The notes beneath the pieces are model-generated. The model saw nothing but the letters and a program-made list of their open reading frames with translations, had not been told where the DNA came from and made no database searches. Shown here in pieces: positions 27,417-36,326 of a stretch of DNA of 64,000 nt (positions are counted from its first letter, which is position 1; every line of letters starts with the position of its first letter). This DNA comes from Sinorhizobium garamanticum. Its GTDB lineage: Bacteria > Pseudomonadota > Alphaproteobacteria > Rhizobiales > Rhizobiaceae. The stretch covers positions 992,001-1,056,000 of the forward strand of contig NZ_CP120373.1 of the NCBI RefSeq assembly GCF_029892065.1. The letters run 5' to 3'. The translations under genes were made by a program, and so were the position numbers.

Positions 27417-28871
27417 TCAGTTAAATTCGGCGACCTGACGGGTCTCTTCCGTCTCCTTGCCGTCCGCCTCGTCAAACACGCCAAATGCCCGTTTCATGGC
27501 CTTGGTGCTTGCCCTGAGCTTTGCCGGAGTACCGCCGTAGACCCTGTCGCCAACACCCCCAAGTGAGTGACCAAGAATAAGGTTCTGCTCCAGCTCTGAG
27601 ATCTCGGCCAAAATCAGGCGGTCCTTCATGTTATGTCGAAGCGAGTGGACCGCGTGGGCCTCATCATCGGTCACCTTACGCACATACTTCATCAGCGCCG
27701 CCGAGGCATTCCCCGGTCCGTTCTCGCCGCCGTAGCGAGCAAACAGCATCGTCCCCTTCTTGGACTTGGACATTTCGACGGCTTCCTTGGCTGCGTCCAG
27801 AGCATCAGCGACGAGCGGGACCACTCGCTTGGACGCTTTGGTCTTTATCCGTCGCCCCTCGTGCCAAGTCACGGTGATGTGCGGGAAGGCGTCGTGCAGA
27901 GATACGTCCTGAACTCGGAGCCCGGTAACCTCTGCCAATCGGCAGCCGGTGCCTTCCAGCAGCCGCCAGATCAACTGAAGATCGTCATTCGCGTTGTTCA
28001 GGATCAAAGCCCGAACGGAATTAAGAACATCGTCAGGCAGCGGATCACGCAGTTCGTCCTCCGGGTCCTCATTGAGACCGGCAATCGGGAGCTTGGCGAA
28101 CGGGTTCATGCAGCCGACCAACTGCATCTCGGTAATGACGTGGTTGAACATCGCCTTGACGACATTCAGCTCACGCTTCACCGAGGACGGCTTCAGGGTG
28201 CCGAGAGAAAGCATGTGATCGCGCACAAGTTTTGCGTCGGAGCGCGTGAACCGGGGAATTGTTGGCGGTCGGCTCAATGCTGCTTCAATGTGACCGACGA
28301 CACGCTCAAGGCGTTGCGTCTTTTTCTTGATCTCGAACTCTGTGCCGGTGATCTTCTCGGCAACGTAAAGCTTCTTTGCATCTTCGAGCGTTGGCTCTGG
28401 CGCGGACGGGGCGCCGCCATAAAGTGCACTGACGACAAACTGATCAAGTTTTGTGATGCCTACGGGGTCTCCTGTAGCCGGGTCCTTCGGGTAATCCTCA
28501 AGGATGACATCTGCCACTGAAGTTCTGGCCGCATCTTCTGCCACGCTATCGGGGTCGTCGGCATCGACAGTGGCGTCGTAAGGGTCAAAGCCCATCTGCC
28601 GTATTTTGGCTGTGCCTTGGAGATACAGATCCAGCTTGGTCAGCAGCGGTAGCTCACGTGGGTCCGCGTCCGCAGCTAGGATTTGCTCCGCCTTGCGGAT
28701 CACCCTTTCGAACTCGGAATGAACCTGAGAATAGGATTTCAGCGCCGCTGCGTACGTCTCGCCGAGCGCCTTCACCAAGTTTTTCTTTTGGATGATCGGC
28801 CTTAGTTTGTTTGGGACCGGGCGACGATAGCGCCACGCCCCCGAAGGAAGCTGCTGTGTGTAAGGTAGCAT
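27417..28871 (-). CDS. int: Tyrosine integrase of the island
   Basis: About 484 residues. The N-terminal part is an arm-binding region (LPSGAWRYRRPVPNKLRPII), then a SAM-like core-binding domain around TRSDAKLVRDHML, and a catalytic domain from about 290. Catalytic residues: Arg in GTGCRLAEVTGLR, His-x-x-Arg in HSLRHNMKDRL, and LGHS with a later Tyr in GDRVYGG. It sits 99 bp from the tRNA-Leu target, transcribed away from it. A longer form from 28913 is possible. No ribosome site is strong for either start. It should catalyse insertion at the 17-bp core. Confidence 0.92.
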   Translation of the reverse strand: MLPYTQQLPSGAWRYRRPVPNKLRPIIQKKNLVKALGETYAAALKSYSQVHSEFERVIRKAEQILAADADPRELPLLTKLDLYLQGTAKIRQMGFDPYDATVDADDPDSVAEDAARTSVADVILEDYPKDPATGDPVGITKLDQFVVSALYGGAPSAPEPTLEDAKKLYVAEKITGTEFEIKKKTQRLERVVGHIEAALSRPPTIPRFTRSDAKLVRDHMLSLGTLKPSSVKRELNVVKAMFNHVITEMQLVGCMNPFAKLPIAGLNEDPEDELRDPLPDDVLNSVRALILNNANDDLQLIWRLLEGTGCRLAEVTGLRVQDVSLHDAFPHITVTWHEGRRIKTKASKRVVPLVADALDAAKEAVEMSKSKKGTMLFARYGGENGPGNASAALMKYVRKVTDDEAHAVHSLRHNMKDRLILAEISELEQNLILGHSLGGVGDRVYGGTPAKLRASTKAMKRAFGVFDEADGKETEETRQVAEFN

Positions 28872-28882
28872 CAAACCCACGA

Positions 28883-28951
28883 TGTACTCTCCGTGTACCA
28901 AGAAATGTACCATCGGAGAGGCCTAAAGCACTGAACTTGCTGATTTCCTTG
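28883..28951. promoter_or_regulatory. Putative integrase binding sites at the right island end
   Basis: TGTACTC (28883), TGTACCA (28894) and TGTACCA (28906) are spaced 11-12 bp, then GGAGAGGCCT (28915-28924) and TGCTGATTTCCTTG (28938-28951). The last two match the left end in reverse. This lies between the integrase start and attR, where arm-type sites are expected. Confidence 0.5.
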
Positions 28952-28969
28952 GGTTAAACCAAGGGGAAA

Positions 28970-28986
28970 TGGTGCCCAGAAGAGGA
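28970..28986 (-). repeat. Right attachment site of the island (attR core)
   Basis: Identical in 17 of 17 positions to 15969-15985. It covers the encoded CCA, acceptor stem 3' strand and part of the T-arm of tRNA-Leu, so the tRNA stays functional after integration. Confidence 0.9.
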
Positions 28987-29056
28987 CTCGAACCTCCACA
29001 CCCTTTCGAGTACCAGCACCTGAAGCTGGCGCGTCTACCAATTCCGCCATCTGGGC
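28970..29056 (-). tRNA. tRNA-Leu (anticodon CAG)
   Basis: 87 nt including an encoded CCA. GCCCAGA at the 5' end pairs with TCTGGGC at the 3' end. The anticodon stem is CCAGC/GCTGG with loop TTCAGGT, giving CAG for codon CUG. A long variable arm, typical of class II tRNA-Leu, follows (GTACTCGAAAGGGTG) and then GGTTCGAGTCC in the T-arm. It is the integration target of the island. Confidence 0.97.
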
Positions 29057-29394
29057 GACGGACCGGCATGTAAAAGGCCCGAGCCGAAGTGTCAACAGGC
29101 ATTTTGAAGTTTTCATGTCGGATCACGAAAAAGCACCAGGGAGTGGCGCCGCTTCGTCGTGCCTCGCCTTCCACCGGTCCGCTCGGAGCATTCCAAGCCC
29201 GCAAAGATAGGGCAAGAATTTCAGTGACATGAATGCCGGAGAGGCGCATGCTTCCTCCGACGGCTGATCGGCGCGGAAATCCCGCGGCTGAGTACGCGTA
29301 CGCGCGACCCGACGTCATGGAATAAACCAACCAAAACAAACATCTAAGGAGCAGGGACAAACCGGAAAGCACGTCTTTCGGAAAGTGAGGAAAA
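29057..29394. other. Non-coding stretch between tRNA-Leu and the secreted-protein gene
   Basis: No gene seen. It has a short perfect palindrome GTACGCGTAC and the leader of the next gene. The tRNA promoter should be in its left part on the minus strand, but no clear boxes stand out. Confidence 0.5.
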
Positions 29395-29823
29395 ATGACG
29401 GGATTTCGGAATTTCGTTATGAGCTGCGCGCTGGCGGCCGCCTCCATGATTCCCCCTGTCGCGCCTGCCCAGGCCATGCCGCGTCCAGTGCTCGACATCG
29501 GGCCACCCGCAGATGTCCAGACCGTCACCCATCGCCGCTGGGGCTCTTATCCGCGCTGGCGGGGCGGCTACTACGGCGGCTGGCCGGGATATCATCCCGG
29601 CTATCGCCGGGCCGGCATCAGCTTCTATTTCGGGCCGGGCGCCGGATACTATCCGCGGCGCCACTACTACGGGACCCGCTATTACGGTCCGGGCTATTAT
29701 CCCGGTTACTATCCCTACCGATATCATCGCGGCTACTATCCGTACCGCTACGGCCCCGGTTACTACGGCCATCGGTACTACCGACCTGGCTATTATGGGG
29801 GCGTCATCGTCCGGGGCTGGTAA
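29395..29823 (+). CDS. Secreted Tyr/Gly-rich protein
   Basis: 142 residues. A signal peptide (FVMSCALAAASMIPPVAPAQA) precedes a mature part made of Tyr-Gly-Pro-Arg units such as GYYPGYYPYRYHRGYY and YYGHRYYRPGYY. It has no cysteine and is strongly basic/aromatic. Similar low-complexity envelope or secreted proteins exist in Rhizobiales; no function is established. TGAGGAAAA before ATG 29395 fits a ribosome site. Confidence 0.75.
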   Translation: MTGFRNFVMSCALAAASMIPPVAPAQAMPRPVLDIGPPADVQTVTHRRWGSYPRWRGGYYGGWPGYHPGYRRAGISFYFGPGAGYYPRRHYYGTRYYGPGYYPGYYPYRYHRGYYPYRYGPGYYGHRYYRPGYYGGVIVRGW

Positions 29824-30082
29824 GGCTCGCTCGAACGAGGCGCGGCGATTTCCGCCGGGCCTCCCTGGTTTTGAAAATATGACTGAGCGGCCGCGGCTGT
29901 CGCGCGGGCCGCATATGTCGCACTGTACCGCTTCCTGACCTGTGGCGGCGCCTGCTATTCGCCCTATCGGTAAAGGCTCAGCTCGCAAGATGGGCCAGGC
30001 AATCGGTCGGCATCATTAAGGTGCAGTTAACCTCGCCCGCTTATCGTTTCAGACCGGTACAATCAGATGGCGGATTGAAACG

Positions 30083-31147
30083 ATGCTGCTTCCGACCCAG
30101 CAGGCAAGCGCGACCGTCTCGACCACCCTCGTGGGCTCGATCATCGAGGACATCGAAAAGCGCCGCGCGGAGGAAGAGGAAAAGGCAAAAGCGACCAAGG
30201 AGGACAAGATCCTCAATGCGCGGATCAAGTCGGATGAGGCGCAGAAGACCGCCAACGACAAGATCAACAACCACTTCTTCAATCGCGCCGTGGTCGACGT
30301 CACCGAGCTCAAGCTCGAACTGACCGGCAAGCTGGGCGAACTCGTCGGCCTGGAGCGAGCGGATGGCCAATCGGCCTATGCCTATGGGCGTCAGCTCGAA
30401 GAGGCTCTCTCCAGTCTTGAGCCCGAACAGATCCGAATGATCGAGAAGACGCTCGGCCTCGACGCGCTCGACCTTTCACTCTTGGAAGTCCTGGCCGCGA
30501 TCAAGAACCCCTATGGCACGGAAGACGACAAGCTTGAGGCAGCGCTGCAAACGAAGGCGCAAGATGGCGGGCTCACCGCCATCGAAACGGCAAAGGTACT
30601 GCAACGACTGGAGGATGCCGCCAATCCGAAGTCGCTCGAGGAACTGAAACTCGAACGGACGGAGAGCGATCCGACGCGCGTCGAGGATGCGGAGACCCAT
30701 GCCGAGCGGGAGAAGACGATCCGTGCGCTCGAGGCAAAGGACAAGCTCGACGACGTCAAGGAACTGCATGAGGCCGTCAGGAAGCGGAACGAGGTTGCCG
30801 CCGATATCGACGCCGGGAAGACAGCGCCCGGCGGAGAAGTCGTCGATGCGGCCGAGATGCTGACCGTTCTCGCCGCCGGCGCCGAGGTCGCGGAAACGCA
30901 GGCGCGGAACGATGACCGCGACCGCGAGCAGGCTACCTCGGAGAGCCAGGGCAGCGAGCACGACAATGCCGATATCACGAATGCCGGTATCACGAAGGAA
31001 GAGGCAAGCCTCATGGCGGCGCTTCATGAGGACGGCGAAAAGCAAACCGACAAGCAGGCTGCCGAGGCCCGCGATCTGTTCGTTCTTCACGTCGACGAAG
31101 ACGGCATCTACGACTTTATCAGGCGCAAGCTGGCTGGATCACAATGA
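30083..31147 (+). CDS. Uncharacterised charged alpha-helical protein
   Basis: 354 residues with no recognised domain. A Glu/Lys-rich helical part near residues 20-65 (IEDIEKRRAEEEEKAKATKE) looks like a coiled coil. Then LTGKLGELVGLERADGQSAYAYGRQLEEALSS and helical segments follow, with an acidic Ser/Asp-rich linker (DRDREQATSESQGSEHDNAD), ending in LFVLHVDEDGIYDFIRRKL. No signal peptide or membrane segment. Two further genes of uncertain role follow. The ribosome site is weak, so the start is uncertain. Confidence 0.65.
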   Translation: MLLPTQQASATVSTTLVGSIIEDIEKRRAEEEEKAKATKEDKILNARIKSDEAQKTANDKINNHFFNRAVVDVTELKLELTGKLGELVGLERADGQSAYAYGRQLEEALSSLEPEQIRMIEKTLGLDALDLSLLEVLAAIKNPYGTEDDKLEAALQTKAQDGGLTAIETAKVLQRLEDAANPKSLEELKLERTESDPTRVEDAETHAEREKTIRALEAKDKLDDVKELHEAVRKRNEVAADIDAGKTAPGGEVVDAAEMLTVLAAGAEVAETQARNDDRDREQATSESQGSEHDNADITNAGITKEEASLMAALHEDGEKQTDKQAAEARDLFVLHVDEDGIYDFIRRKLAGSQ

Positions 31148-31160
31148 TCGCCGAGCTGCG

Positions 31161-31251
31161 GCACCGCCGCGTCCATTCAGACGCGCATGGGCGCTGTAGT
31201 ACTTTGAATTGCTGCATGTTTTGATCGCCTACGATTTAAGGAAACATGCAG
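31161..31251 (-). repeat. RIME1-type repeat, copy C
   Basis: GCCGCGTCCATTCAGACGCG, GGCGCTGTAGTACTTTGAATTGCTGCATG and CGATTTAAGGAAACATGCAG; the middle of the first palindrome is reduced (TGATCGCCTACGA). It ends 8 bp past the stop of the small minus-strand gene and is reversed relative to copy D. Confidence 0.72.
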
Positions 31252-31259
31252 GAGCCTGA

Positions 31260-31589
31260 TTATCGCTTTCTGATGATTCCGAGGCGGGCCATGACCTCCT
31301 TTGGAATGCCGTAACGGCGGACCGCGTCGCGACTGTCGCGCAGGCCGCATATTTCGCGCTGAATGAGGAAGGCCCAGACAACGTCCGCTGCCTCGTCGAG
31401 AAGCCGCTCACGGACAGCCGGCCCGTCCTTGCTGCTGTCGAACCGGTTCAGGGCCGCAATCGCCTTCTCGACCTTCAGGCCATTTCGACCCAGCGCGTCC
31501 GCACGCTCCGCCATCAGCTCATATTCGAGCACGTTCACGCCGCTTCTGGTCTCGAAACGGCTCAGTGATTGCGGCGGGCGAAATGTCAT
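31260..31589 (-). CDS. Small conserved protein, possibly DUF6665-type
   Basis: 109 residues beginning MTFRPPQSLSRFETRSGVNV, with VLEYELMAERADALGR and VERLLDEAADVVWAFLIQRE-like helices (here PAVRERLLDEAADVVWAFLIQ). It ends YGIPKEVMARLGI. I think this matches DUF6665, a small rhizobial family of unknown role; that is from memory. CGGAG precedes ATG 31589. RIME copies C and D bracket the gene in inverted orientation. Confidence 0.7.
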   Translation of the reverse strand: MTFRPPQSLSRFETRSGVNVLEYELMAERADALGRNGLKVEKAIAALNRFDSSKDGPAVRERLLDEAADVVWAFLIQREICGLRDSRDAVRRYGIPKEVMARLGIIRKR

Positions 31590-31610
31590 CGGCAGCTCCG
31601 TGAAGGCTAT

Positions 31611-31706
31611 TGCAGGATCCCTTAAATCGGAATCGATTTAAGGGATCCTGCAGCAATTCAAAGTGCTACAGCGACCTTGGCGCGTCCGATCGGACGCGCG
31701 GCGCTG
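31611..31706 (+). repeat. RIME1-type repeat, copy D
   Basis: Its first half is a perfect 19-bp inverted repeat with a 4-nt loop (31611-31652). AGCAATTCAAAGTGCTACAGCG and GCGCGTCCGATCGGACGCGC follow. It starts 21 bp before the small minus-strand gene's ATG, in its leader. Confidence 0.8.
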
Positions 31707-31826
31707 TGGGGGCAGGATGGACCGGGAAAGGCCTTCACGCAAGTGGACGGCAAGGTCTCGGCGCAGCAGGCGGCATGGTTAAGATTTCTTAAACTTCTTT
31801 AGCTTACCCTTAACGATCATGCCCCA

Positions 31827-31888
31827 CATGCAGAAATTCAAAGCGTTACGGCGTCCTTTGCACGTCTGTTAGGACGCGCGGAGCTGCG
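31827..31888 (+). repeat. RIME1-type repeat, copy E (half element)
   Basis: Only the second half is kept: ACATGCAGAAATTCAAAGCG, TTACGGCGTCCTTTG, CACGTCTGTTAGGACGCGCG. The first stem is lost, replaced by ATGCCCC. Together with copy D the 467-bp gap 31590-32056 is mostly repeat DNA, without a gene. Confidence 0.65.
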
Positions 31889-32056
31889 AGTGTCCGCGGC
31901 CAAGCCGTGGTTGGCTCGGCCGGCCGACCATTGCGCGCATGAAGCGCTCTCCGACAGCAATCATCGAGATCCGACGCCGTTCGGGCCGTTGTGGCGAGTT
32001 TTCGCGCGGTGGTGCAAGAACAGCGGGACGTTGCTGCTAGCGAAGTGGAAACCGGA

Positions 32057-33682
32057 ATGCTGCCCATTCTCACGATCAGAAACGCGGTCGGCCCAGGCGA
32101 CGAAACCACGTCGCAGATCCGCCATGCCGTGCTTCCATCAGGTCAGCGGGCCGAGGCGATCCAGAAAATTCTCGACGCGCTCAGCCGTCATCTATCGGGC
32201 AAGGAGGTTCTTTCCAGGGACGCGTTGGTGCGGCTGATGGAGGATCTGGCGCGCATCCTCAAGTTTCCGCCCTTGCCGCAAGAAAGCGGCCGCGACTTCG
32301 CCAAACGGCTGATCGGTTTCCTTCAATCCATGCCAATGCCGGAGCGGCTGCTCCTGGAGCGGCAACTTGGTGGACGCGATCTCGCGCACCGCCTCGCAGT
32401 GCTGACCGCCATGCCGTCCGGCCACGGCGAAAGAACTGCAGGCGCCAACGCAGCACTCCCTCAATCTCCGGCAAAGGAAGCGATCCGCAATCTGCCGGTG
32501 CAGACACCCGTGCCGCCCCAGTTCGCCGCGATAAAAGCGTCCGCATCAAGCGATGTCGCGCTGCTTCAGTCGATTCTGAAGAAGACCTTCAGCGCCGACG
32601 AAGAGGGCGACCCGGTCGAGGCGATGCTCGAGGCGGGAGACGAGATGCCCAAGGACGCCCAGCGATCAGATGCCGCGAGGACGCCGGATGCGCGCTCGCA
32701 ACGGACGCAGGCTTCGCCGCGTCCGGAGATGGAGAGCGCGGCGCCGACTGCGGGCGGCGGCACGGAAGGTGAAGCAGCCGAGACCGATGCGGCGCTCCCA
32801 CAAACAGAGCCCGAAGGCGAAGTGGTCGACACCGGCATCGAGGCCGCCGGCAACACGGCTGGCGAAGCGGCGGACTTCGACGCCCCTCCGTTCGATCCGA
32901 CCCTCCCCGCCATGCCGGAAGACGCCGAACAAACCGCAAGCGACGCCGAGACGTCCTTGCTCGAACGTGAGCCTGCTGAAGCGGCTGGCGACGACGGGCT
33001 CGACGCGGATGGCACCTATCGCCGCCCCGCGCCCGATACGGAAGGCAACGAGCAGAGCACGCGACCTCCGCGCGGAGAGCCAGGCGGTCAGGCCGAGCGC
33101 TTTTCCGCCGTAAAAGCGATTGTCCGTGAGGGCGTCGCCCTTCCCGAAATTTTAAGCGAAGGCGGAGCGCCGGCGGAACCGAAGGGTGGTGAGACTGGAC
33201 AGCGGGTGCCGGCGACGCCATCGGAGAGCGAAGCGGCGGAGCATTCGCCGTTCACGCGCCCCAGAAACGAGACGACTGGGGCTGTTCCGATGAGCGACCC
33301 GGGATCCGCCGACGAACCAGAGAAGACCGCCGCGCTGCGCTCGGCGATTCAAGCGAAAGCCTCGAATCCCGGCGACGATCCGACGATGCAGCAGATGATC
33401 ACCCGTCTCGTCGAAAACGGGCTCCCCCGCGAGGCGATACCATTCGCACTCGTTCCCTACCTCCCGGCCAAGACGGACGCCGAAGACGCTGCCGGGAAGG
33501 CCGACCGGCAGGAACGCACCGGCGACGGCGAGAGCAATGCTGGAGCAGACGCAGAGGCCGACGAAGGTGATCGCGAAACGCCCGAAGGGGAATCCTCCGA
33601 CGGTGGAGCGGAAGAGAAGAGCGACGAGCCCGGCGCCATCGATGCCTATGATCTCTACAGAAGGCTCGGCGGTCTCGGCTGA
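32057..33682 (+). CDS. Uncharacterised large acidic, probably disordered protein
   Basis: About 541 residues. The N-terminal 150 are helical (LSRDALVRLMEDLARILKFP, KRLIGFLQSMPMPERLLLER), then comes a long Ala/Glu/Pro/Asp-rich region of low complexity (TEGEAAETDAALPQTEPEGE and more), then a short conserved-looking part (MQQMITRLVENGLPREAIPFALVPYLPAK), and finally DAYDLYRRLGGLG. I do not know the family. The pattern of ordered ends with a disordered middle fits secreted, flagellar or assembly proteins equally. ATG 32057 is the probable start; an upstream GTG gives a longer form. A shared terminator follows. Confidence 0.6.
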   Translation: MLPILTIRNAVGPGDETTSQIRHAVLPSGQRAEAIQKILDALSRHLSGKEVLSRDALVRLMEDLARILKFPPLPQESGRDFAKRLIGFLQSMPMPERLLLERQLGGRDLAHRLAVLTAMPSGHGERTAGANAALPQSPAKEAIRNLPVQTPVPPQFAAIKASASSDVALLQSILKKTFSADEEGDPVEAMLEAGDEMPKDAQRSDAARTPDARSQRTQASPRPEMESAAPTAGGGTEGEAAETDAALPQTEPEGEVVDTGIEAAGNTAGEAADFDAPPFDPTLPAMPEDAEQTASDAETSLLEREPAEAAGDDGLDADGTYRRPAPDTEGNEQSTRPPRGEPGGQAERFSAVKAIVREGVALPEILSEGGAPAEPKGGETGQRVPATPSESEAAEHSPFTRPRNETTGAVPMSDPGSADEPEKTAALRSAIQAKASNPGDDPTMQQMITRLVENGLPREAIPFALVPYLPAKTDAEDAAGKADRQERTGDGESNAGADAEADEGDRETPEGESSDGGAEEKSDEPGAIDAYDLYRRLGGLG

Positions 33683-33712
33683 CCCTCTCCATTCTCTTCC
33701 GCTCAACGAAAA

Positions 33713-33740
33713 AGCCCGCGGAGATCGCTCTCCGCGGGCT
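33713..33740. terminator. Bidirectional terminator between the acidic-protein gene and rpsA
   Basis: AGCCCGCGGAGA and TCTCCGCGGGCT form a perfect 12-bp stem with a 4-nt loop. AAAAA lies to the left (T-run on the minus strand, for rpsA) and TTATTTT to the right (for the plus-strand gene). Confidence 0.9.
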
Positions 33741-33753
33741 CGTTATTTTCAGT

Positions 33754-33804
33754 CTGCAGCGCCGCGCGTCTATTCAGACGCGTAAAGGACGCTGCAACAC
33801 TTGA
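33754..33804. repeat. RIME1-type repeat, copy F (half element)
   Basis: CTGCAGCGCCGCGCGTCTATTCAGACGCG and AGGACGCTGCAACACTTGAA are the second half of the repeat. It lies between the rpsA terminator and the rpsA stop codon, in the 3' untranslated part. Confidence 0.6.
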
Positions 33805-33818
33805 ACGCAGAGCAACGA

Positions 33819-35525
33819 TTATTCGTTGGTCTGGCGGTTCTTCAGAGCGGCACCCAGGATGTCGCCAAGCGAAGCGCCGGAGTCGGACGAACCGAACTGA
33901 GCGACGGCTTCCTTCTCTTCCGCGATTTCCAGAGCCTTGATCGACAGCTGGATCTTGCGGTCCTTCTTGGAGAAGTTGGTGACGCGAGCGTCGACAAGCT
34001 GACCAACCGAGAAGCGCTCCGGACGCTGTTCGTCACGGTCACGCGACAGGTCCGCACGACGGATGAACGAGGTGATGTCTTCGTGGTTGACGAGCTTCAC
34101 TTCGATGCCACCATCGTTGACTGCGATGACCTCAGCCGAAACAACGGCGTTCTTGCGCAGTTCGCCGGAAGCGGCAGCTTCACCGACCGCGTCCTTGCCG
34201 AGCTGCTTGATGCCGAGCGAGATGCGCTCCTTCTCGACGTCCACATCGAGAACGACAGCGCGGACGACATCGCCCTTGTTGTATTCTTCGATGACCTGCT
34301 CGCCCGGACGGTTCCAGTCGAGGTCGGAGAGGTGGACCATGCCGTCGACATCGCCGTCGAGGCCGATGAACAGGCCGAATTCGGTCTTGTTCTTGACTTC
34401 GCCTTCGACTTCGGTGCCAGCCGGGTGGCTATGCGCGAATGCCTGCCACGGGTTCTCGAGCGTCTGCTTGAGGCCGAGCGAGATACGACGCTTGGTCGGA
34501 TCGACTTCGAGAACGACAACGTCGACTTCCTGGCTGGTGGACAGGATCTTGCCGGGGTGGACGTTCTTCTTGGTCCAGGACATTTCGGAGATGTGGATCA
34601 GGCCTTCGATGCCCGGCTCCAGTTCGACGAACGCACCGTAGTCGGTGATGTTCGTGACGGTACCGGAGATCTTCTTGCCGACCGGATACTTCGCGCCGAT
34701 GCCATCCCACGGATCGGACTCGAGCTGCTTCATGCCGAGCGAGATGCGGTGGGTTTCCTGGTTGATGCGGATGATCTGAACCTTGACCTGTTGGCCGATG
34801 TTCAGGATTTCCGACGGATGGTTGACGCGACGCCATGCCATGTCGGTCACGTGCAGCAGACCATCGATGCCGCCGAGGTCGACGAACGCACCATAATCGG
34901 TGATGTTCTTGACGACACCCTCGACAACCTGGCCTTCCTCGAGGTTCTGGACGATTTCAGAACGCTGCTCGGCGCGGGACTCTTCCAGAACCGTACGGCG
35001 CGAGACCACGATGTTGCCGCGGCGCTTGTCCATCTTGAGGATTTCGAAGGGCTGCGGGTTGTGCATCAGCGGCGTGACGTCGCGGATCGGACGGATGTCG
35101 ACCTGCGAACGCGGCAGGAAGGCTACGGCGCCGTCGAGATCGACGGTGAAGCCGCCCTTGACCTGGTTGAAGATGATGCCTTCGACGCGTTCGCCGGCTT
35201 CGAACTTCACTTCCAGGCGCTGCCAGCTTTCCTCGCGGCGAGCCTTTTCGCGCGACAGAACGGCTTCGCCGAGCGCGTTTTCGATGCGCTCAACATAGAC
35301 TTCGACTTCGTCGCCGACCTTGAGCGCGCCGTCCTTGGCCTTGGCGCCAAATTCCTTCAGCGGTACGCGGCCTTCGACCTTCAGACCGACGTCGACGATG
35401 GCGACGTCCTTTTCGATCGCGGTGATGATGCCCTTGGCGACATAGCCTTCGGCGAGGTCCGTCTTGGCGAAGGACTCTTCAAGAAGCGCTGCGAAATCAT
35501 CACGGGTGGGGTTGGTTGCAGACAT
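33819..35525 (-). CDS. rpsA: 30S ribosomal protein S1
   Basis: 568 residues with six S1 RNA-binding repeats, seen as recurring DYGAFVDLGGIDGLLHVTDM-like segments (G-x-F-V-x-h..-h-h-H.S-D) along the chain. S1 draws mRNA to the 30S subunit. AGGAG six bases before ATG 35525 sets the start; the frame opens 12 codons further upstream. It follows cmk by 162 bp, as in many bacteria. A RIME half copy and a bidirectional terminator follow the gene. Confidence 0.97.
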   Translation of the reverse strand: MSATNPTRDDFAALLEESFAKTDLAEGYVAKGIITAIEKDVAIVDVGLKVEGRVPLKEFGAKAKDGALKVGDEVEVYVERIENALGEAVLSREKARREESWQRLEVKFEAGERVEGIIFNQVKGGFTVDLDGAVAFLPRSQVDIRPIRDVTPLMHNPQPFEILKMDKRRGNIVVSRRTVLEESRAEQRSEIVQNLEEGQVVEGVVKNITDYGAFVDLGGIDGLLHVTDMAWRRVNHPSEILNIGQQVKVQIIRINQETHRISLGMKQLESDPWDGIGAKYPVGKKISGTVTNITDYGAFVELEPGIEGLIHISEMSWTKKNVHPGKILSTSQEVDVVVLEVDPTKRRISLGLKQTLENPWQAFAHSHPAGTEVEGEVKNKTEFGLFIGLDGDVDGMVHLSDLDWNRPGEQVIEEYNKGDVVRAVVLDVDVEKERISLGIKQLGKDAVGEAAASGELRKNAVVSAEVIAVNDGGIEVKLVNHEDITSFIRRADLSRDRDEQRPERFSVGQLVDARVTNFSKKDRKIQLSIKALEIAEEKEAVAQFGSSDSGASLGDILGAALKNRQTNE

Positions 35526-35687
35526 AAAATCTCCTGATGCATCTCGAGAAGAGACGCACATGCGCCGGGGGTTAGCGTTAAACTGGCCTGAACCCAGTCC
35601 GCTCCATCTGAAGGAGCAATCCGGCGCGTGGACGGAATTTCAGGCTTTTTAAGAAGGCGATCCGGCAGGAGCCGATGATGGCTTTCT

Positions 35688-36326
35688 TCAAATCTTCTTC
35701 TGCAAGGCCGCGTCGATCAGCGTCTTCGCTGCCTGGAATGCCGCCTCTATACTCATTTCGGAAGTGTCAAGCAAGTGCGCATCCGCCGCCGGGCGAAGCG
35801 GGCTGTCCGCCCGGCCCATATCGCGCTCGTCGCGCTTTTTCACATCCTCGAAGATCGCGTCGTAATCAGCCGCGGCACCGCCGGCAACGATCTCGTCGTA
35901 ACGCCGTTTTGCCCTGACTTCGGGCGAGGCCGTGACATAGAGCTTCACGGTAGCATCGGGGCAGACGACAGTGCCGATATCACGCCCATCGAGCACGGTT
36001 CCCGGCCCCCGCTGCGAAAAAGCGCGCTGCGCCTCGACCAATGCGCGACGAACGGCCGGCATGACGGCGATCTTCGAGGCCGCCTCGCCGATCGCATGGG
36101 CCGACAGTACCGACCGGTCGAGACCGGCGAGTTCGACATTGCGCGCCATCTTCCCGGCAACCGCCTCGTCATCGAGCGGCAGCCCGGCATCGAGAAGCGC
36201 CTTGGCGGTCGCACGGTAGGTAAGCCCGGTGTCGAGATGTTGAAAGCCATATTCCTCGGCGATCCGGCGCGAGAGCGTTCCCTTGCCGGCCGCGGCGGGT
36301 CCGTCGATGGCGATGGTAAGTGTCAT
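35688..36326 (-). CDS. cmk: Cytidylate kinase
   Basis: About 212 residues. The P-loop [18 protein letters not shown] starts at residue 6. The CMP-binding parts are [12 protein letters not shown] and the [13 protein letters not shown] stretch; the LID region is [17 protein letters not shown]. It phosphorylates CMP and dCMP. ATG 36326 overlaps the stop of the upstream gene by 4 nt (ATGA), so translation is coupled. It precedes rpsA, the classic cmk-rpsA order. Confidence 0.95.
   Translation of the reverse strand: MTLTIAIDGPAAAGKGTLSRRIAEEYGFQHLDTGLTYRATAKALLDAGLPLDDEAVAGKMARNVELAGLDRSVLSAHAIGEAASKIAVMPAVRRALVEAQRAFSQRGPGTVLDGRDIGTVVCPDATVKLYVTASPEVRAKRRYDEIVAGGAAADYDAIFEDVKKRDERDMGRADSPLRPAADAHLLDTSEMSIEAAFQAAKTLIDAALQKKI

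Noticed and set aside
31161..31888. Closely spaced palindromes considered as a CRISPR array
   Set aside because: Copies are dispersed RIME units in both orientations without regular unique spacers.
33801..35537. Long open frame on the plus strand opposite rpsA
   Set aside because: It mirrors rpsA codon bias in GC-rich DNA, has no domain and no ribosome site.
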